Shown here in pieces: positions 17,535 through 25,955 of a DNA stretch of 64,000 nt. A program made the position numbers and the translations under genes. The stretch is taken from positions 365,313 through 429,312 of the forward strand of contig CBDAPE010000014.1 in assembly GCA_965198325.1 (NCBI GenBank), written 5' to 3'. Origin of the DNA: CBDAPE01 sp965198325 (GTDB lineage Bacteria > Pseudomonadota > Alphaproteobacteria > UBA828 > JAPUJA01). The first letter of the stretch is position 1, and each line of letters begins with the position of its first letter. Below the pieces are notes generated by a model, which saw only the letters and a program-made list of their open reading frames with translations, had not been told where the DNA came from and made no database searches.

Positions 17535-18280
17535 CGGATGGTGGGCGCGGGGCGGTGTCTTCGCGCGCGCGTGACAATTCCCGGTCTTCGCCGGACCAAT
17601 CTGCCCACTACGGTCGTCGACACGGCCACAAGCTTCGACCTCATCGCGCGCGACTTCTGGCCGGGTCGCTCCCCGAATTGCGCGTCAATCTGCCTCAGTC
17701 GGGCGCACGGTCGCTCAAACCATTGTCGTTATTTCCGGTCAATACGACGGCGGTTTGGCTTGAAATCGGCTTCGGGGCGGGCGAACACCTCGCCGCGCAA
17801 GCAGAAATCCACCCGACGGTCGGGTTGATCGGTTGCGAACCGTTCGTCAACGGTGTCGCCAGCCTGCTCTCGAAAATCGATGGCCGTGGCTTGCAGAATA
17901 TCCGAATCTACCCCGACGACGCCCTGCCATTAATTGATTCGCTCGTCGATGCGAGCATTGACCGGGCGTTCGTTTTGTTTCCCGACCCCTGGCCTAAAAG
18001 TCGCCATCACAAACGACGGTTTATCCAGGCGCGCGCGCTCGATGCGCTTGCCCGCGTACTCGCCGACAACGCCGAGCTGCGTCTCGCGACAGACTACGGA
18101 GCATACGCCCGATGGATATTGACCCGGTGCCGAAGTCACGCGGCGTTCGAATGGACGGCTCGCTCTGCGGCAGATTGGCGAATTCGCCCGACGGGCTGGC
18201 CCGAAACCCGATACGAGGCGAAGGCCCGCGGTCAAAACCGGCCGGGCATATTTCTCACGTTCCGGCGAATCCCACGCTGA
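17531..18280 (+). CDS. trmB: tRNA (guanine-N7)-methyltransferase TrmB
   Basis: 249 residues. A basic N-terminus (about 1-60) precedes the Rossmann methyltransferase core: LEIGFGAGEHLA (SAM motif I), IGCEPFVNGV, and the family signature VLFPDPWPKSRHHKRRF. It methylates G46 in the variable loop of tRNAs. It overlaps metK, so the two form a transcription unit, and it is convergent with the cold-shock gene. Confidence 0.95.
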   Translation: MTDGGRGAVSSRARDNSRSSPDQSAHYGRRHGHKLRPHRARLLAGSLPELRVNLPQSGARSLKPLSLFPVNTTAVWLEIGFGAGEHLAAQAEIHPTVGLIGCEPFVNGVASLLSKIDGRGLQNIRIYPDDALPLIDSLVDASIDRAFVLFPDPWPKSRHHKRRFIQARALDALARVLADNAELRLATDYGAYARWILTRCRSHAAFEWTARSAADWRIRPTGWPETRYEAKARGQNRPGIFLTFRRIPR

Positions 18281-18329
18281 CAGACATTTTGATCCAGACG
18301 ACCAAACGAAAATTTCCGTCCGTTTCAGC

Positions 18330-18611
18330 TTAGTCGTCCGCGGCCGACGCGGCTCCGGCGGCGGCGATGTCGTCGGCCGGCGGGCTAGCCGCGCTCCCTT
18401 CTTCGCCCTCGTGCGGCACGACTTTTGCGGCTTGCCGGCCTTTGGGACCGTCGACGACTTCGAACCTGACTTCCGTGCCGCCCGCCAATGTGCGAAAGCC
18501 ATCCATTTGCACCGCGCTGAAATGGACGAAGACGTCGCCTCCCCCATCGTTCGGCTCGATGAAACCATAGCCCTTTGCGTTGTTGAACCATTTTACCGTA
18601 CCGCGCATCAT
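18330..18611 (-). CDS. Cold-shock domain protein with acidic Ala-rich tail
   Basis: 93 residues. Residues 1-68 are a canonical CSD: GTVKWFNNAKGYGFIEP (RNP1-type) and DVFVHFSAVQ (RNP2). The last 25 residues are a low-complexity Ala/Asp/Glu tail (ending GAASAADD) not present in E. coli CspA; an acidic tail is seen in some alphaproteobacterial Csps. Such proteins bind single-stranded RNA or DNA and melt RNA structure. GGGAGGAG gives a strong ribosome site. The leader includes a TATAAT on the minus strand (18647-18652). Confidence 0.92.
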   Translation of the reverse strand: MMRGTVKWFNNAKGYGFIEPNDGGGDVFVHFSAVQMDGFRTLAGGTEVRFEVVDGPKGRQAAKVVPHEGEEGSAASPPADDIAAAGAASAADD

Positions 18612-18693
18612 GGTTCGCTCCTCCCAGAAAATTGTTTCTTAGAATGATTATACAATTCGACAGCAAGTCAATGACTTCGTTTTGACAAAACAC

Positions 18694-18721
18694 TTGAAGC
18701 GGATTTGGGGATCGCTATATT
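18694..18721 (+). promoter_or_regulatory. Predicted promoter of the rimP-nusA-infB operon
   Basis: TTGAAG (18694-18699), a 16-base spacer and TATATT (18716-18721). Transcription would start near 18728 and leave a leader of about 85 bases before rimP that contains the hairpin at 18767-18792. An upstream TTGACA (18682) is too far from the -10 to be its partner. Confidence 0.5.
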
Positions 18722-18766
18722 CAGGGCAGTAGAATACTGGCTCTCAAAAAAATTGAATGTTCGCAA

Positions 18767-18792
18767 AGGTGGGCCTGGCGCCCACTTTTTTT
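18767..18792 (+). terminator. Intrinsic-terminator-like hairpin in the rimP leader (possible attenuator)
   Basis: GTGGGC (18769-18774), a five-base loop, GCCCAC (18780-18785), then seven T residues (18786-18792). It sits after the predicted promoter and only 23 bases before the rimP start. It would therefore terminate transcription ahead of the operon unless antiterminated. There is no gene upstream on this strand for about 480 bases that it could simply be closing; trmB ends at 18280. I recall similar hairpins upstream of rimP in other alphaproteobacteria. Confidence 0.75.
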
Positions 18793-18815
18793 ATTTGTGC
18801 ACGTGGAATTGAGCC

Positions 18816-19307
18816 GTGACGAAGCCCGAGATTCGCGTCGAGACCCTGGTCGGACCCACGCTAAGGGCCATGGGCTACGGCGTGGTCAGGGTGCGCTTGA
18901 CTGGAAATAAGAGGCGAACCTTGCAGATCATGATCGAGCGGACGGGCGAAGACAAGATTACAGTCGAGGATTGCGCGGTGGCAAGTCAGGCGATTTCGGT
19001 ACTGCTTGACGTCGAAGAGCCGGTGCACGGGCCCTACCAGCTCGAGGTGAGTTCGCCGGGTATTGACCGGCCACTGGTAAAGCTGGCGGATTTTGAGCGT
19101 TTTGCGGGCTTTGATGCCCGGATTGAAACCCGTGAACCTGTCGACGGGCGGAAACGCTTCAGGGGGCGATTGCTCGGCGTGTCGGACACGGCCGTACAAC
19201 TGGATATCGAGACCGGTTCCGTGGCGATTGCCTTGGACGATATTGTGGCCGCCCAGCTCGTCTTGACAGACGAATTGATCGAGGCAACCCAAAAATTGAG
19301 GAACTAA
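18816..19307 (+). CDS. rimP: Ribosome maturation factor RimP
   Basis: 163 residues from GTG 18816. The N-terminal domain (about 1-85) includes YQLEVSSPGIDRPL, the family hallmark, and the C-terminal SH3-like domain follows (about 90-155). It assists 30S subunit maturation through S12 incorporation. It is the first gene of the rimP-nusA-ylxR-infB-rbfA-truB-rpsO-pnp series, six bases ahead of nusA. Confidence 0.94.
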   Translation: MTKPEIRVETLVGPTLRAMGYGVVRVRLTGNKRRTLQIMIERTGEDKITVEDCAVASQAISVLLDVEEPVHGPYQLEVSSPGIDRPLVKLADFERFAGFDARIETREPVDGRKRFRGRLLGVSDTAVQLDIETGSVAIALDDIVAAQLVLTDELIEATQKLRN

Positions 19308-19313
19308 GTCGAG

Positions 19314-20924
19314 ATGGAAATTGATGTAGATGCCGGCGCGGGCCGGCTGGAACTCTTGCAGGTGGCCGATGCGGTCGCGCGCGAAAAGGGCATCGATCCT
19401 GACATCGTAATCGACGCCATGGAACAGGCGATCCAGCATGCGGGCAAGCGAAAATACGGCCAGGAACACGACATCCGAGCTCAGATCGACCGGAAAACCG
19501 GCGAGATAACGCTGATGCGTTACCTTGAAGTTATGGACGTCGTCGAAAACGACGCGATGCAGATTTCGGTTGACGAAGCTCGGGAGCGCAACCCGGCCGC
19601 CCAGTCGGGCGATTTCATTTCCGATCAGTTACCGCCGATCGATTTCGGGCGAATCGCGGCTCAAACGGCCAAGCAGGTGATCGTCCAGAAAGTGCGCGAG
19701 GCGGAGCGCGAGCGGCAATATGACGAGTATCGCGACCGGGTCGGCGAAGTGGTCAGCGGGCTGGTCAAACGAACCGAATATGGCAACGTGACCGTCGATC
19801 TCAGTCGTGCGGAGGCAATTCTGCGGCGGGATGAATCCTTGCCGCGCGAGAACTATCGGTTGGGCGACCGAGTGCGTGCCTATATTTACGACGTGCGCCG
19901 CGAGCCGCGTGGCCCGCAGATTTTTCTTTCGCGTGCCCACCCGTCGTTCATGACCAAGCTGTTTTCGCTCGAAGTCCCAGAGATTTATGACGGGATCATC
20001 GAAATTAAAGCCGTTGCGCGGGACCCGGGTTCCCGAGCGAAAATCGCGGTTTTGTCGAACGATTCCGGCATCGACCCGGTCGGCGCATGTGTCGGCATGC
20101 GGGGGTCGCGCGTGCAGGCGGTCGTCAACGAATTGCAGGGTGAGAAAATCGACATCATTAACTGGTCGCCCGATCCAGCGACATTTATTGTCAACGCGTT
20201 GGCGCCGGCCGAAGTGACCAAAGTTGTCCTAGACGAAGACGCCATGCGGATCGAAGTCGTTGTACCGGACGATCAGCTCAGCCTTGCCATCGGTCGGCGT
20301 GGCCAGAACGTCCGGCTCGCATCCCAACTTACCGGATGGGACATTGACATCCTGACCGAAGCAGAGGAATCCGATCGGCGTCAGGAAGAGTTTCATTCCC
20401 GCTCGCAGACCTTTATCGATACGCTTGATGTCGACGAAGTGGTTACACACCTGCTTGTGACCGAAGGCTTCTCATCGATCGAGGAGGTGGCCTTCGTGCC
20501 GATCGAGGAGCTATCAGGTATCGAAGGGTTCGACGAGGAGCTCGCCGTGGAGTTGCGGAACAGGGCCCAGTCATGGCTTGAGGATCTGAACTCCAAATTG
20601 AACGCTCGCATTGCCGAGATGACGATGGCCGAAGACTTGGTGGCGCTGCCCGCACTGGCCCCAGCGGCGCTCGTTTCGCTTGGCGAAAACGATGTCAAGA
20701 CACTCGACGATCTCGCTGATTTAGCGAGCGACGAGTTGATTGAGATTGTCGGTCCTAGCCTGCTGAGTGAGGATGAGGCGAACGAAATCATTATGTCGGC
20801 GCGAGCACACTGGTTCGATGACGAAGAGGTTACCGAGGAGAGTGTCGCGGATGCGGCGGATGCGGGCGCTGCTGCGGATGCGAACTCGGACCTGGCTACC
20901 GATGGGGAGGACAGCGCCGCGTGA
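19314..20924 (+). CDS. nusA: Transcription termination/antitermination factor NusA
   Basis: 536 residues. Domain order: the N-terminal RNA-polymerase-binding domain (1-135), S1 (about 136-200, VVSGLVKRTEYGNVTVDL), KH1 and KH2 (about 200-345, VGACVGMRGSRVQAVVNEL; LAIGRRGQNVRLASQL), then two helical repeat domains (about 365-500, LSGIEGFDEELAVELRNRA). The Ala/Asp-rich acidic tail covers about 500-536. It controls pausing, termination and antitermination. The hairpin in its own operon leader is a natural candidate target for NusA feedback. Confidence 0.97.
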   Translation: MEIDVDAGAGRLELLQVADAVAREKGIDPDIVIDAMEQAIQHAGKRKYGQEHDIRAQIDRKTGEITLMRYLEVMDVVENDAMQISVDEARERNPAAQSGDFISDQLPPIDFGRIAAQTAKQVIVQKVREAERERQYDEYRDRVGEVVSGLVKRTEYGNVTVDLSRAEAILRRDESLPRENYRLGDRVRAYIYDVRREPRGPQIFLSRAHPSFMTKLFSLEVPEIYDGIIEIKAVARDPGSRAKIAVLSNDSGIDPVGACVGMRGSRVQAVVNELQGEKIDIINWSPDPATFIVNALAPAEVTKVVLDEDAMRIEVVVPDDQLSLAIGRRGQNVRLASQLTGWDIDILTEAEESDRRQEEFHSRSQTFIDTLDVDEVVTHLLVTEGFSSIEEVAFVPIEELSGIEGFDEELAVELRNRAQSWLEDLNSKLNARIAEMTMAEDLVALPALAPAALVSLGENDVKTLDDLADLASDELIEIVGPSLLSEDEANEIIMSARAHWFDDEEVTEESVADAADAGAAADANSDLATDGEDSAA

Positions 20925-21565
20925 CGCCACAAACCGCACCGTCCGAGTTGTCCGATTCGATGATCCATCGGGTATCGGCCGACGATTCCGCAGAACGGCG
21001 CTGCATCGTGACTGGCGTCTGTCAACCCAAGCAGATGATGGTCCGCTTTGTCGTTGGGCCCGGTGATGTCGTTGTGCCAGATCTGGCAGGTGATCTACCG
21101 GGCCGGGGAATATGGTTGTGTGCCCGTCGGGATGTGGTACATACGGCCTGCGCGAAGGGCCGCTTTGCTGCGGCTTCCCGTCGCGCTGTTCAGGCATCGC
21201 CGAGCTTGGCGGACGATGTCGAAAGTCTTCTCGTGCGACGCTGTCTCGACTCTCTTGGGCTTGCACGACGGGCCGGTGAAGCGGTCTGCGGATTCGAGAA
21301 GGTTAAGGCGATGCTCGTCGATGGTTTGGCAGGGGTCTTGTTGGGTGCGTCTGACGGCGCTCCCGAAGGGCGTGCCAAGCTCTCGGCAATGGCGGGTGGA
21401 ACACACGTCGTGACGCTGCTTACGAACGCGGAAATGGCGGGAACTCTTGGCCGAGAGAACGTTGTCCACGCTGCCGTCCGCCACGGCGGTCTGGCCCGTC
21501 GCCTCCGCCTTGACGCGGAGCGCTTGACCGGGTTTCGTAATCCGGGCGCGAACGTGCGGCAGTGA
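20921..21565 (+). CDS. YlxR-L7Ae fusion RNA-binding protein
   Basis: 214 residues. The N-terminal YlxR domain (about 25-105) has RRCIVTGVCQPKQMMVRFV and GRGIWLCARRD. The C-terminal L7Ae-like segment (about 110-200) starts LGLARRAGEAVCGFEKVKAML. The two domains are separate genes in Firmicutes and fused in alphaproteobacteria. The position between nusA and infB is conserved. It is probably RNA- or nucleoid-associated; the precise role is unknown. Four-base overlaps with nusA and infB suggest strict translational coupling. Confidence 0.88.
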   Translation: MTPQTAPSELSDSMIHRVSADDSAERRCIVTGVCQPKQMMVRFVVGPGDVVVPDLAGDLPGRGIWLCARRDVVHTACAKGRFAAASRRAVQASPSLADDVESLLVRRCLDSLGLARRAGEAVCGFEKVKAMLVDGLAGVLLGASDGAPEGRAKLSAMAGGTHVVTLLTNAEMAGTLGRENVVHAAVRHGGLARRLRLDAERLTGFRNPGANVRQ

Positions 21566-24168
21566 TGAGTAATATGAGCGACACCGAAGACCAACAGGAA
21601 GAAGAGAAGCCCAAGAAGCCGCTGGGCTTGTCGAAGCCTGGCCGTCTCGAGCTCAAGAAGACGGTTGATGGCGGCCAGGTGCGTCAAAGCTTCTCGCACG
21701 GCCGGAGCCGGGCCGTGGCGGTTGAAGTAAAGAAGAAACGGACGTTTAAGCGCGGTGATGCCGGCGGCATGAAGGAAGTCACCGAACAGGAGCCGGAGCG
21801 CGCCCTTACTCAGGACGTTCCGCTGCCGCGTCAGTCCGAAGCACCAGAGTCGATGGCCCCGGAAAACGACTCGTCCCAGCACGGTATCGTGCTCAAGACT
21901 CTCACCGACGAAGAGAAGGCGGCCCGAGCTCGGGCGCTCGACGATGCGCGTCGGGCCGATGCGGATGCCCGGCGTCAAGCGGAAATCAATCGCGCGCAGC
22001 GTATCGAAGAGCAGCAACGTCAGGCCGAAGAGCTTGCCGAGGCGGAGCGGCGCAAGGCCGAAGAGGAAGAGCGCCGCAAAGTCGAGGAAGAGGCGCGCCA
22101 AAAGGCAGCCGAGGAAGCGGCCCGTCGGCTGCCAGGCGAGGACCAAGTTGCGGCTGGTGCGGCTGCCGGGCAGGAAACGCCGGACGACGATGATGCCCGT
22201 GGCAAGGGTCGCCGGGGCCGTGAACAAACTCGTCGCCCGACGCTTGGGGCGCGGCGCAACGAACCCCGTCGGCGCAGCGGTAAACTCACGGTCTCCCGTG
22301 CGCTCGATACGGAAGAGCGTGTCCGCAGTCTGGCCGCTGTCAGGCGTGCTCGCGAGCGCGAGAAGCGCGCTGCACGGGCGGACCAGACCGCTAGCGAGCC
22401 GCCCCAGAAAGTGGTGCGCGAAGTTGTCGTGCCCGAGGCGATCACTGTCCAGGAATTGGCCAACCGGATGGCGGTGCGCGGCGCAGACGTCGTTAAAACA
22501 CTCATGAACATGGGGACGATGGCGACGATCAACCAGACGATTGATGCCGACACCGCAGAGCTGCTGGTTGGTGAATTCGGACACAAAGTTAAGCGCGTAA
22601 GCGAAGCCGATGTCGAAGTTGGCCTCAAGGGTATCGAATACGTAGAAGGCGAGACTTATACCCGACCTCCCGTGGTCACGGTTATGGGCCATGTCGATCA
22701 TGGCAAGACGACGCTTCTTGACGCGTTGCGTGAAACCGATGTCGCCGCTGGTGAGGCGGGCGGCATTACCCAGCATATCGGCGCGTACCAAGTGCGTTCG
22801 GTCAACGACTCGGTCATCACCTTCCTCGACACGCCGGGCCATGAAGCATTTACGTCCATGCGCGCACGCGGTGCGAGCGTGACGGATATTGTCGTTCTCG
22901 TGGTTGCCGCAGACGATGGAATCATGCCCCAGACGGTCGAAGCGATCGATCATGCCAAGGCGGCCGGCGTTCCGATCATCGTGGCCGTGAACAAGATCGA
23001 TCGTCCGGACGCCGACGGAAATCGTGTCCGTCAGGAGCTCTTGAGTCACGAAATCATTCCCGAGGAATTCGGGGGTGACACGCTAGCGGTCGATGTCTCC
23101 GCCAAGAATGAGACGAATCTCGACAAGCTCGAGGAAGCCATCTTGCTGCAAGCAGAATTGCTCGATTTGCGGACCAACCCCGACCGGCCGGCCGAAGGCA
23201 TCGTTGTCGAATCCAAGGTCGATTTAGGGCGCGGCGTCATCGCGACCGTTCTAATCGGCCGCGGCACGCTCCGGGTCGGTGACATCGTTGTGATTGGTAA
23301 TAGTTGGGGCAAGGTGCGCGCCTTGATCGACGACAAGAGCGAGACGGTCAAAGAAGCGCACCCCTCGATGCCTGTGCAAGTTCTCGGCTTGAACGCCGTT
23401 CCCGATGCAGGGACAGAAATGTATGTGGTCGAGAACGAACGTCGGGCCCGCAAGATCATCGAATTCCGCGAAGGCCGTGACCGCGCGGCACGCACTGCCG
23501 AGGGCGCGCGGGGCACGGTCGAACAGATGTTCGCGAAGATCGCGGACGGCGAGGTCAGTGAGTTCCCAGTTGTCATCAAGGCCGACGTTCAGGGCTCGGT
23601 TGAGGCGATTGCCGGTTCGCTCGCCAAGCTTGCAACGGACGAGGTGGCAGCCCGAGTACTCCACGCCGGGGTTGGTGGCGTGACCGAGTCGGACGTCAGC
23701 CTCGCTGAGGCGTCCGGCGGCCTGATCCTTGGCTTCAACGTTCGACCCAACAAACAAGCTCGTGATGCGGCGCGTCAAGCGGGTGTCGAGATGCGGTTTT
23801 ACACCGTAATATACGAGCTGATCGACGACGTTAAGCAAATGCTATCGGGCCTGCTCGCGCCAGCTCAGAATGAGAAAATGTTGGGCAGTGCGGAAATCCT
23901 TGAGGTGTTCAGCATCAGCAAGGTCGGCAAGGTGGCAGGTTGCCGGGTGACAGAAGGCGTCGTTCGTCGGGGCGCGCATGCACGCCTCGTACGCGACGGG
24001 GTCATTGTCCATGATGGGTCTCTCAGCACGCTTAAGCGCTTCAAGGAAGAGGTCAAGGAAGTTCGAGAGGGCAACGAGTGCGGCATGGCGTTCGAGAATT
24101 ATCAGGATTTCCAGCCCGGCGACGCGATCGAAATTTATGAGATCGAAGAGGTCGCGCGCTCCATATAG
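21562..24168 (+). CDS. infB: Translation initiation factor IF-2
   Basis: 868 residues from GTG 21562; ATG 21565 and ATG 21574 are equally plausible in-frame starts. A long charged N-terminal region with Glu/Arg/Ala coiled-coil runs (about 110-260) precedes the IF2_N domain (about 290-345) and the GTPase domain. The GTPase motifs are VTVMGHVDHGKTTLLD (G1), GGITQHIGAYQV (G2), DTPGHEAF (G3), NKID (G4) and SAK (G5). C-terminal EF-Tu-like and initiator-tRNA-binding domains follow. It positions fMet-tRNA in the 30S P site. Confidence 0.97.
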   Translation: MMSNMSDTEDQQEEEKPKKPLGLSKPGRLELKKTVDGGQVRQSFSHGRSRAVAVEVKKKRTFKRGDAGGMKEVTEQEPERALTQDVPLPRQSEAPESMAPENDSSQHGIVLKTLTDEEKAARARALDDARRADADARRQAEINRAQRIEEQQRQAEELAEAERRKAEEEERRKVEEEARQKAAEEAARRLPGEDQVAAGAAAGQETPDDDDARGKGRRGREQTRRPTLGARRNEPRRRSGKLTVSRALDTEERVRSLAAVRRAREREKRAARADQTASEPPQKVVREVVVPEAITVQELANRMAVRGADVVKTLMNMGTMATINQTIDADTAELLVGEFGHKVKRVSEADVEVGLKGIEYVEGETYTRPPVVTVMGHVDHGKTTLLDALRETDVAAGEAGGITQHIGAYQVRSVNDSVITFLDTPGHEAFTSMRARGASVTDIVVLVVAADDGIMPQTVEAIDHAKAAGVPIIVAVNKIDRPDADGNRVRQELLSHEIIPEEFGGDTLAVDVSAKNETNLDKLEEAILLQAELLDLRTNPDRPAEGIVVESKVDLGRGVIATVLIGRGTLRVGDIVVIGNSWGKVRALIDDKSETVKEAHPSMPVQVLGLNAVPDAGTEMYVVENERRARKIIEFREGRDRAARTAEGARGTVEQMFAKIADGEVSEFPVVIKADVQGSVEAIAGSLAKLATDEVAARVLHAGVGGVTESDVSLAEASGGLILGFNVRPNKQARDAARQAGVEMRFYTVIYELIDDVKQMLSGLLAPAQNEKMLGSAEILEVFSISKVGKVAGCRVTEGVVRRGAHARLVRDGVIVHDGSLSTLKRFKEEVKEVREGNECGMAFENYQDFQPGDAIEIYEIEEVARSI

Positions 24169-24204
24169 CATACGGGGCCCCGACGCCGGCTCGCGCTCAA
24201 CGAC

Positions 24205-24588
24205 ATGGCGAAACACACGGAATACTTCCGGGAGACACAATCTCAGCGTCAGCTGCGAGTCGGCGAGGCTCTGCGCCACGGTCTGGCGGACCTGTTGGCG
24301 GCGGGCAGCCTGCGGGACCCCGCCTTGCGCGATGCCTCGATCACTGTGACCGAGGTGCGGGTCACCGCTGATTTGCGTCACGCAACGGTTTATGTCATGC
24401 CGCTTGGCGGTGAAGGAATTGCCAATATCCTGTCGGGGCTGGGTCGGGCGGCACCACATTTGCGCGGTCGGCTGTCCCGGCTCGTGCGGTTGAAATTCGC
24501 TCCCGAACTTCATTTTGAAGCGGATACGTCGTTCGACGAAGCTGGCCGGATCGACCGGTTGCTTCGCGAGCCCGAGGCCGATGGCTAG
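24205..24588 (+). CDS. rbfA: 30S ribosome-binding factor RbfA
   Basis: 127 residues. A KH-like fold with RVGEALRHGLADLL, ITVTEVRVTADLRHATVYV and LRLKFAPELHFEADTSFDEAGRI, all typical of RbfA. It binds late 30S precursors and helps 16S processing. The stop overlaps truB by eight bases. A 36-base gap separates it from infB. Confidence 0.94.
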   Translation: MAKHTEYFRETQSQRQLRVGEALRHGLADLLAAGSLRDPALRDASITVTEVRVTADLRHATVYVMPLGGEGIANILSGLGRAAPHLRGRLSRLVRLKFAPELHFEADTSFDEAGRIDRLLREPEADG

Positions 24589-25468
24589 GCGAGGCCGTTC
24601 GGTTAACGGTTGGTTGGTGCTTGACAAGCCGGCGGGTCTAAGTTCTGCGCAGGCGGTAAGCCGTGTGCGTTGGCTCATGGAGGCAGCAAAGGCTGGCCAC
24701 GCTGGCACACTCGATCCCGCGGCTAGCGGGATTCTCCCCATCGCCTTCGGCGAGGCGACCAAGACGACCTCTTATGTGCTCGCCGGCCTGAAGGAGTATG
24801 AGTTTACGGTTCGTTGGGGTGAGGCCCGGGATACCGACGATAGCGAGGGCTCGGTCGTCGGGTCTTCGGACGTGATCCCGACGCGGAAGGCGATCGAATC
24901 CGCGTTGCCGGATTTTCGGGGGGAGATCGACCAGGTACCGCCGGATTATTCTGCGATTAAGATCGACGGTGAGCGGGCCTATGCGATCGCGCGACGCGTT
25001 GGAGTGTTGAATCTCGCTTCGCGTCGCGTGCGCATAGAGTCTTTTGAGCTTTTAGAAGTCGGCGCTCGCGAGGCAACCTTTACACTTCGGTGCGGCAAGG
25101 GTACATACGTCCGTGCGCTTGCTCGCGACTTGGCGAGTGTGCTGCAGACCCTTGGATACGTTGCAAATTTGCGTCGCACGCGGGTTGGGCCCTTTGCTGA
25201 ATGCGATGCGATTTCCCTAGCTAAACTGGGAGCGCTGGTGCATAGTGCCGCGCTGACGACGCATCTGCATCCAGTCAAGGCGGCGCTGGTCGACATCCCG
25301 GCCCTCGCCTTGACGGACACCCAGGCAGAAGGTTTGCGACACGGTCGTATCGTGCGGGTTGAGCGCATCGAAAATGGCCCGGTCTGCGCGATGGCGGCAG
25401 GACAGCCAGTAGCGTTGGCGGAAGTTGCAGACGGTGAGGTTCGCCCGGTGCGGGTGTTTAATTTGTAA
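24581..25468 (+). CDS. truB: tRNA pseudouridine(55) synthase TruB
   Basis: 295 residues from ATG 24581 (MARRGRSVNGWLVLDKPAG), a normal length. The catalytic aspartate lies in AGHAGTLDPAASG, and the second motif is TFTLRCGKGTYVRALARDL. A C-terminal PUA-like segment follows. It makes pseudouridine 55 in the T-loop of tRNAs. It is coupled to rbfA by overlap and followed 21 bases later by rpsO. Confidence 0.95.
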   Translation: MARRGRSVNGWLVLDKPAGLSSAQAVSRVRWLMEAAKAGHAGTLDPAASGILPIAFGEATKTTSYVLAGLKEYEFTVRWGEARDTDDSEGSVVGSSDVIPTRKAIESALPDFRGEIDQVPPDYSAIKIDGERAYAIARRVGVLNLASRRVRIESFELLEVGAREATFTLRCGKGTYVRALARDLASVLQTLGYVANLRRTRVGPFAECDAISLAKLGALVHSAALTTHLHPVKAALVDIPALALTDTQAEGLRHGRIVRVERIENGPVCAMAAGQPVALAEVADGEVRPVRVFNL

Positions 25469-25489
25469 CGGTTCATCGAAGAGGGGACG

Positions 25490-25759
25490 ATGTCGATTTC
25501 TCCCGATCGCAAGAGCGCGTTAATTGCGCAGTTCGGTATTAAAGACGGCGACACGGGGTCGCCTGAAGTACAGGTCGCGATTCTCACTGAGCGGATCGCC
25601 AACCTGACGGGTCACTTCAGCGATCATAAGAAAGATCACCATTCCCGTCGCGGCCTGTTGAAGATGGTAAGCCGGCGCCGGCGCTTGCTGGATTATCTGA
25701 AGCGCGTTGACGACGGCCGCTACAACAAGGTCATTCAGGAGCTTGGATTGCGCAAATAA
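25490..25759 (+). CDS. rpsO: 30S ribosomal protein S15
   Basis: 89 residues, the exact family length. GDTGSPEVQVAILTERI, DHHSRRGLLKMVSRRRRLLDYL and the C-terminal ELGLRK are all canonical. It binds the central domain of 16S rRNA. GAGGGGACG upstream of ATG 25490 is the ribosome site. The rpsO-pnp neighbourhood is conserved across proteobacteria. Confidence 0.98.
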   Translation: MSISPDRKSALIAQFGIKDGDTGSPEVQVAILTERIANLTGHFSDHKKDHHSRRGLLKMVSRRRRLLDYLKRVDDGRYNKVIQELGLRK

Positions 25760-25800
25760 ACGCCCGAACGGTGGCAGGACCGTCGTTCCGTCGGAATATC

Positions 25801-25826
25801 TCTCGCCGTACCCGGCGGCGTGAGAA
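25801..25826 (+). promoter_or_regulatory. Stem-loop in the rpsO-pnp intergenic leader
   Basis: TCTCGCCG and CGGCGGCGTGAGA can fold with a short loop and a bulge. The 196-base rpsO-pnp gap is where E. coli has the RNase III-cleaved autoregulatory hairpin of pnp. Analogous control is inferred only from position and foldability. There is no T-run, so a simple terminator is unlikely. Confidence 0.3.
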
Positions 25827-25955
25827 CGGGTTGGTAGAGAATGATTTTGTCATGGCGCACGCCGGGTTTTTCACCAAATCGATTGGATGAACCCTCTTGG
25901 GTGCAGCTCGGTGCCGATGGATGGCCGTCGGCACGCTACAAAAAAGGAATCAGGA

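Noticed and set aside
18682..18687. TTGACA as the -35 of the rimP promoter
   Set aside because: It is 28 bases from the TATATT box; TTGAAG at 18694 has the proper 16-base spacing.
21190..23049. Long open frame on the minus strand opposite ylxR and infB
   Set aside because: It is antisense to strongly conserved domains of two essential genes and has no recognisable motif; open antisense frames are common in GC-rich codon usage.
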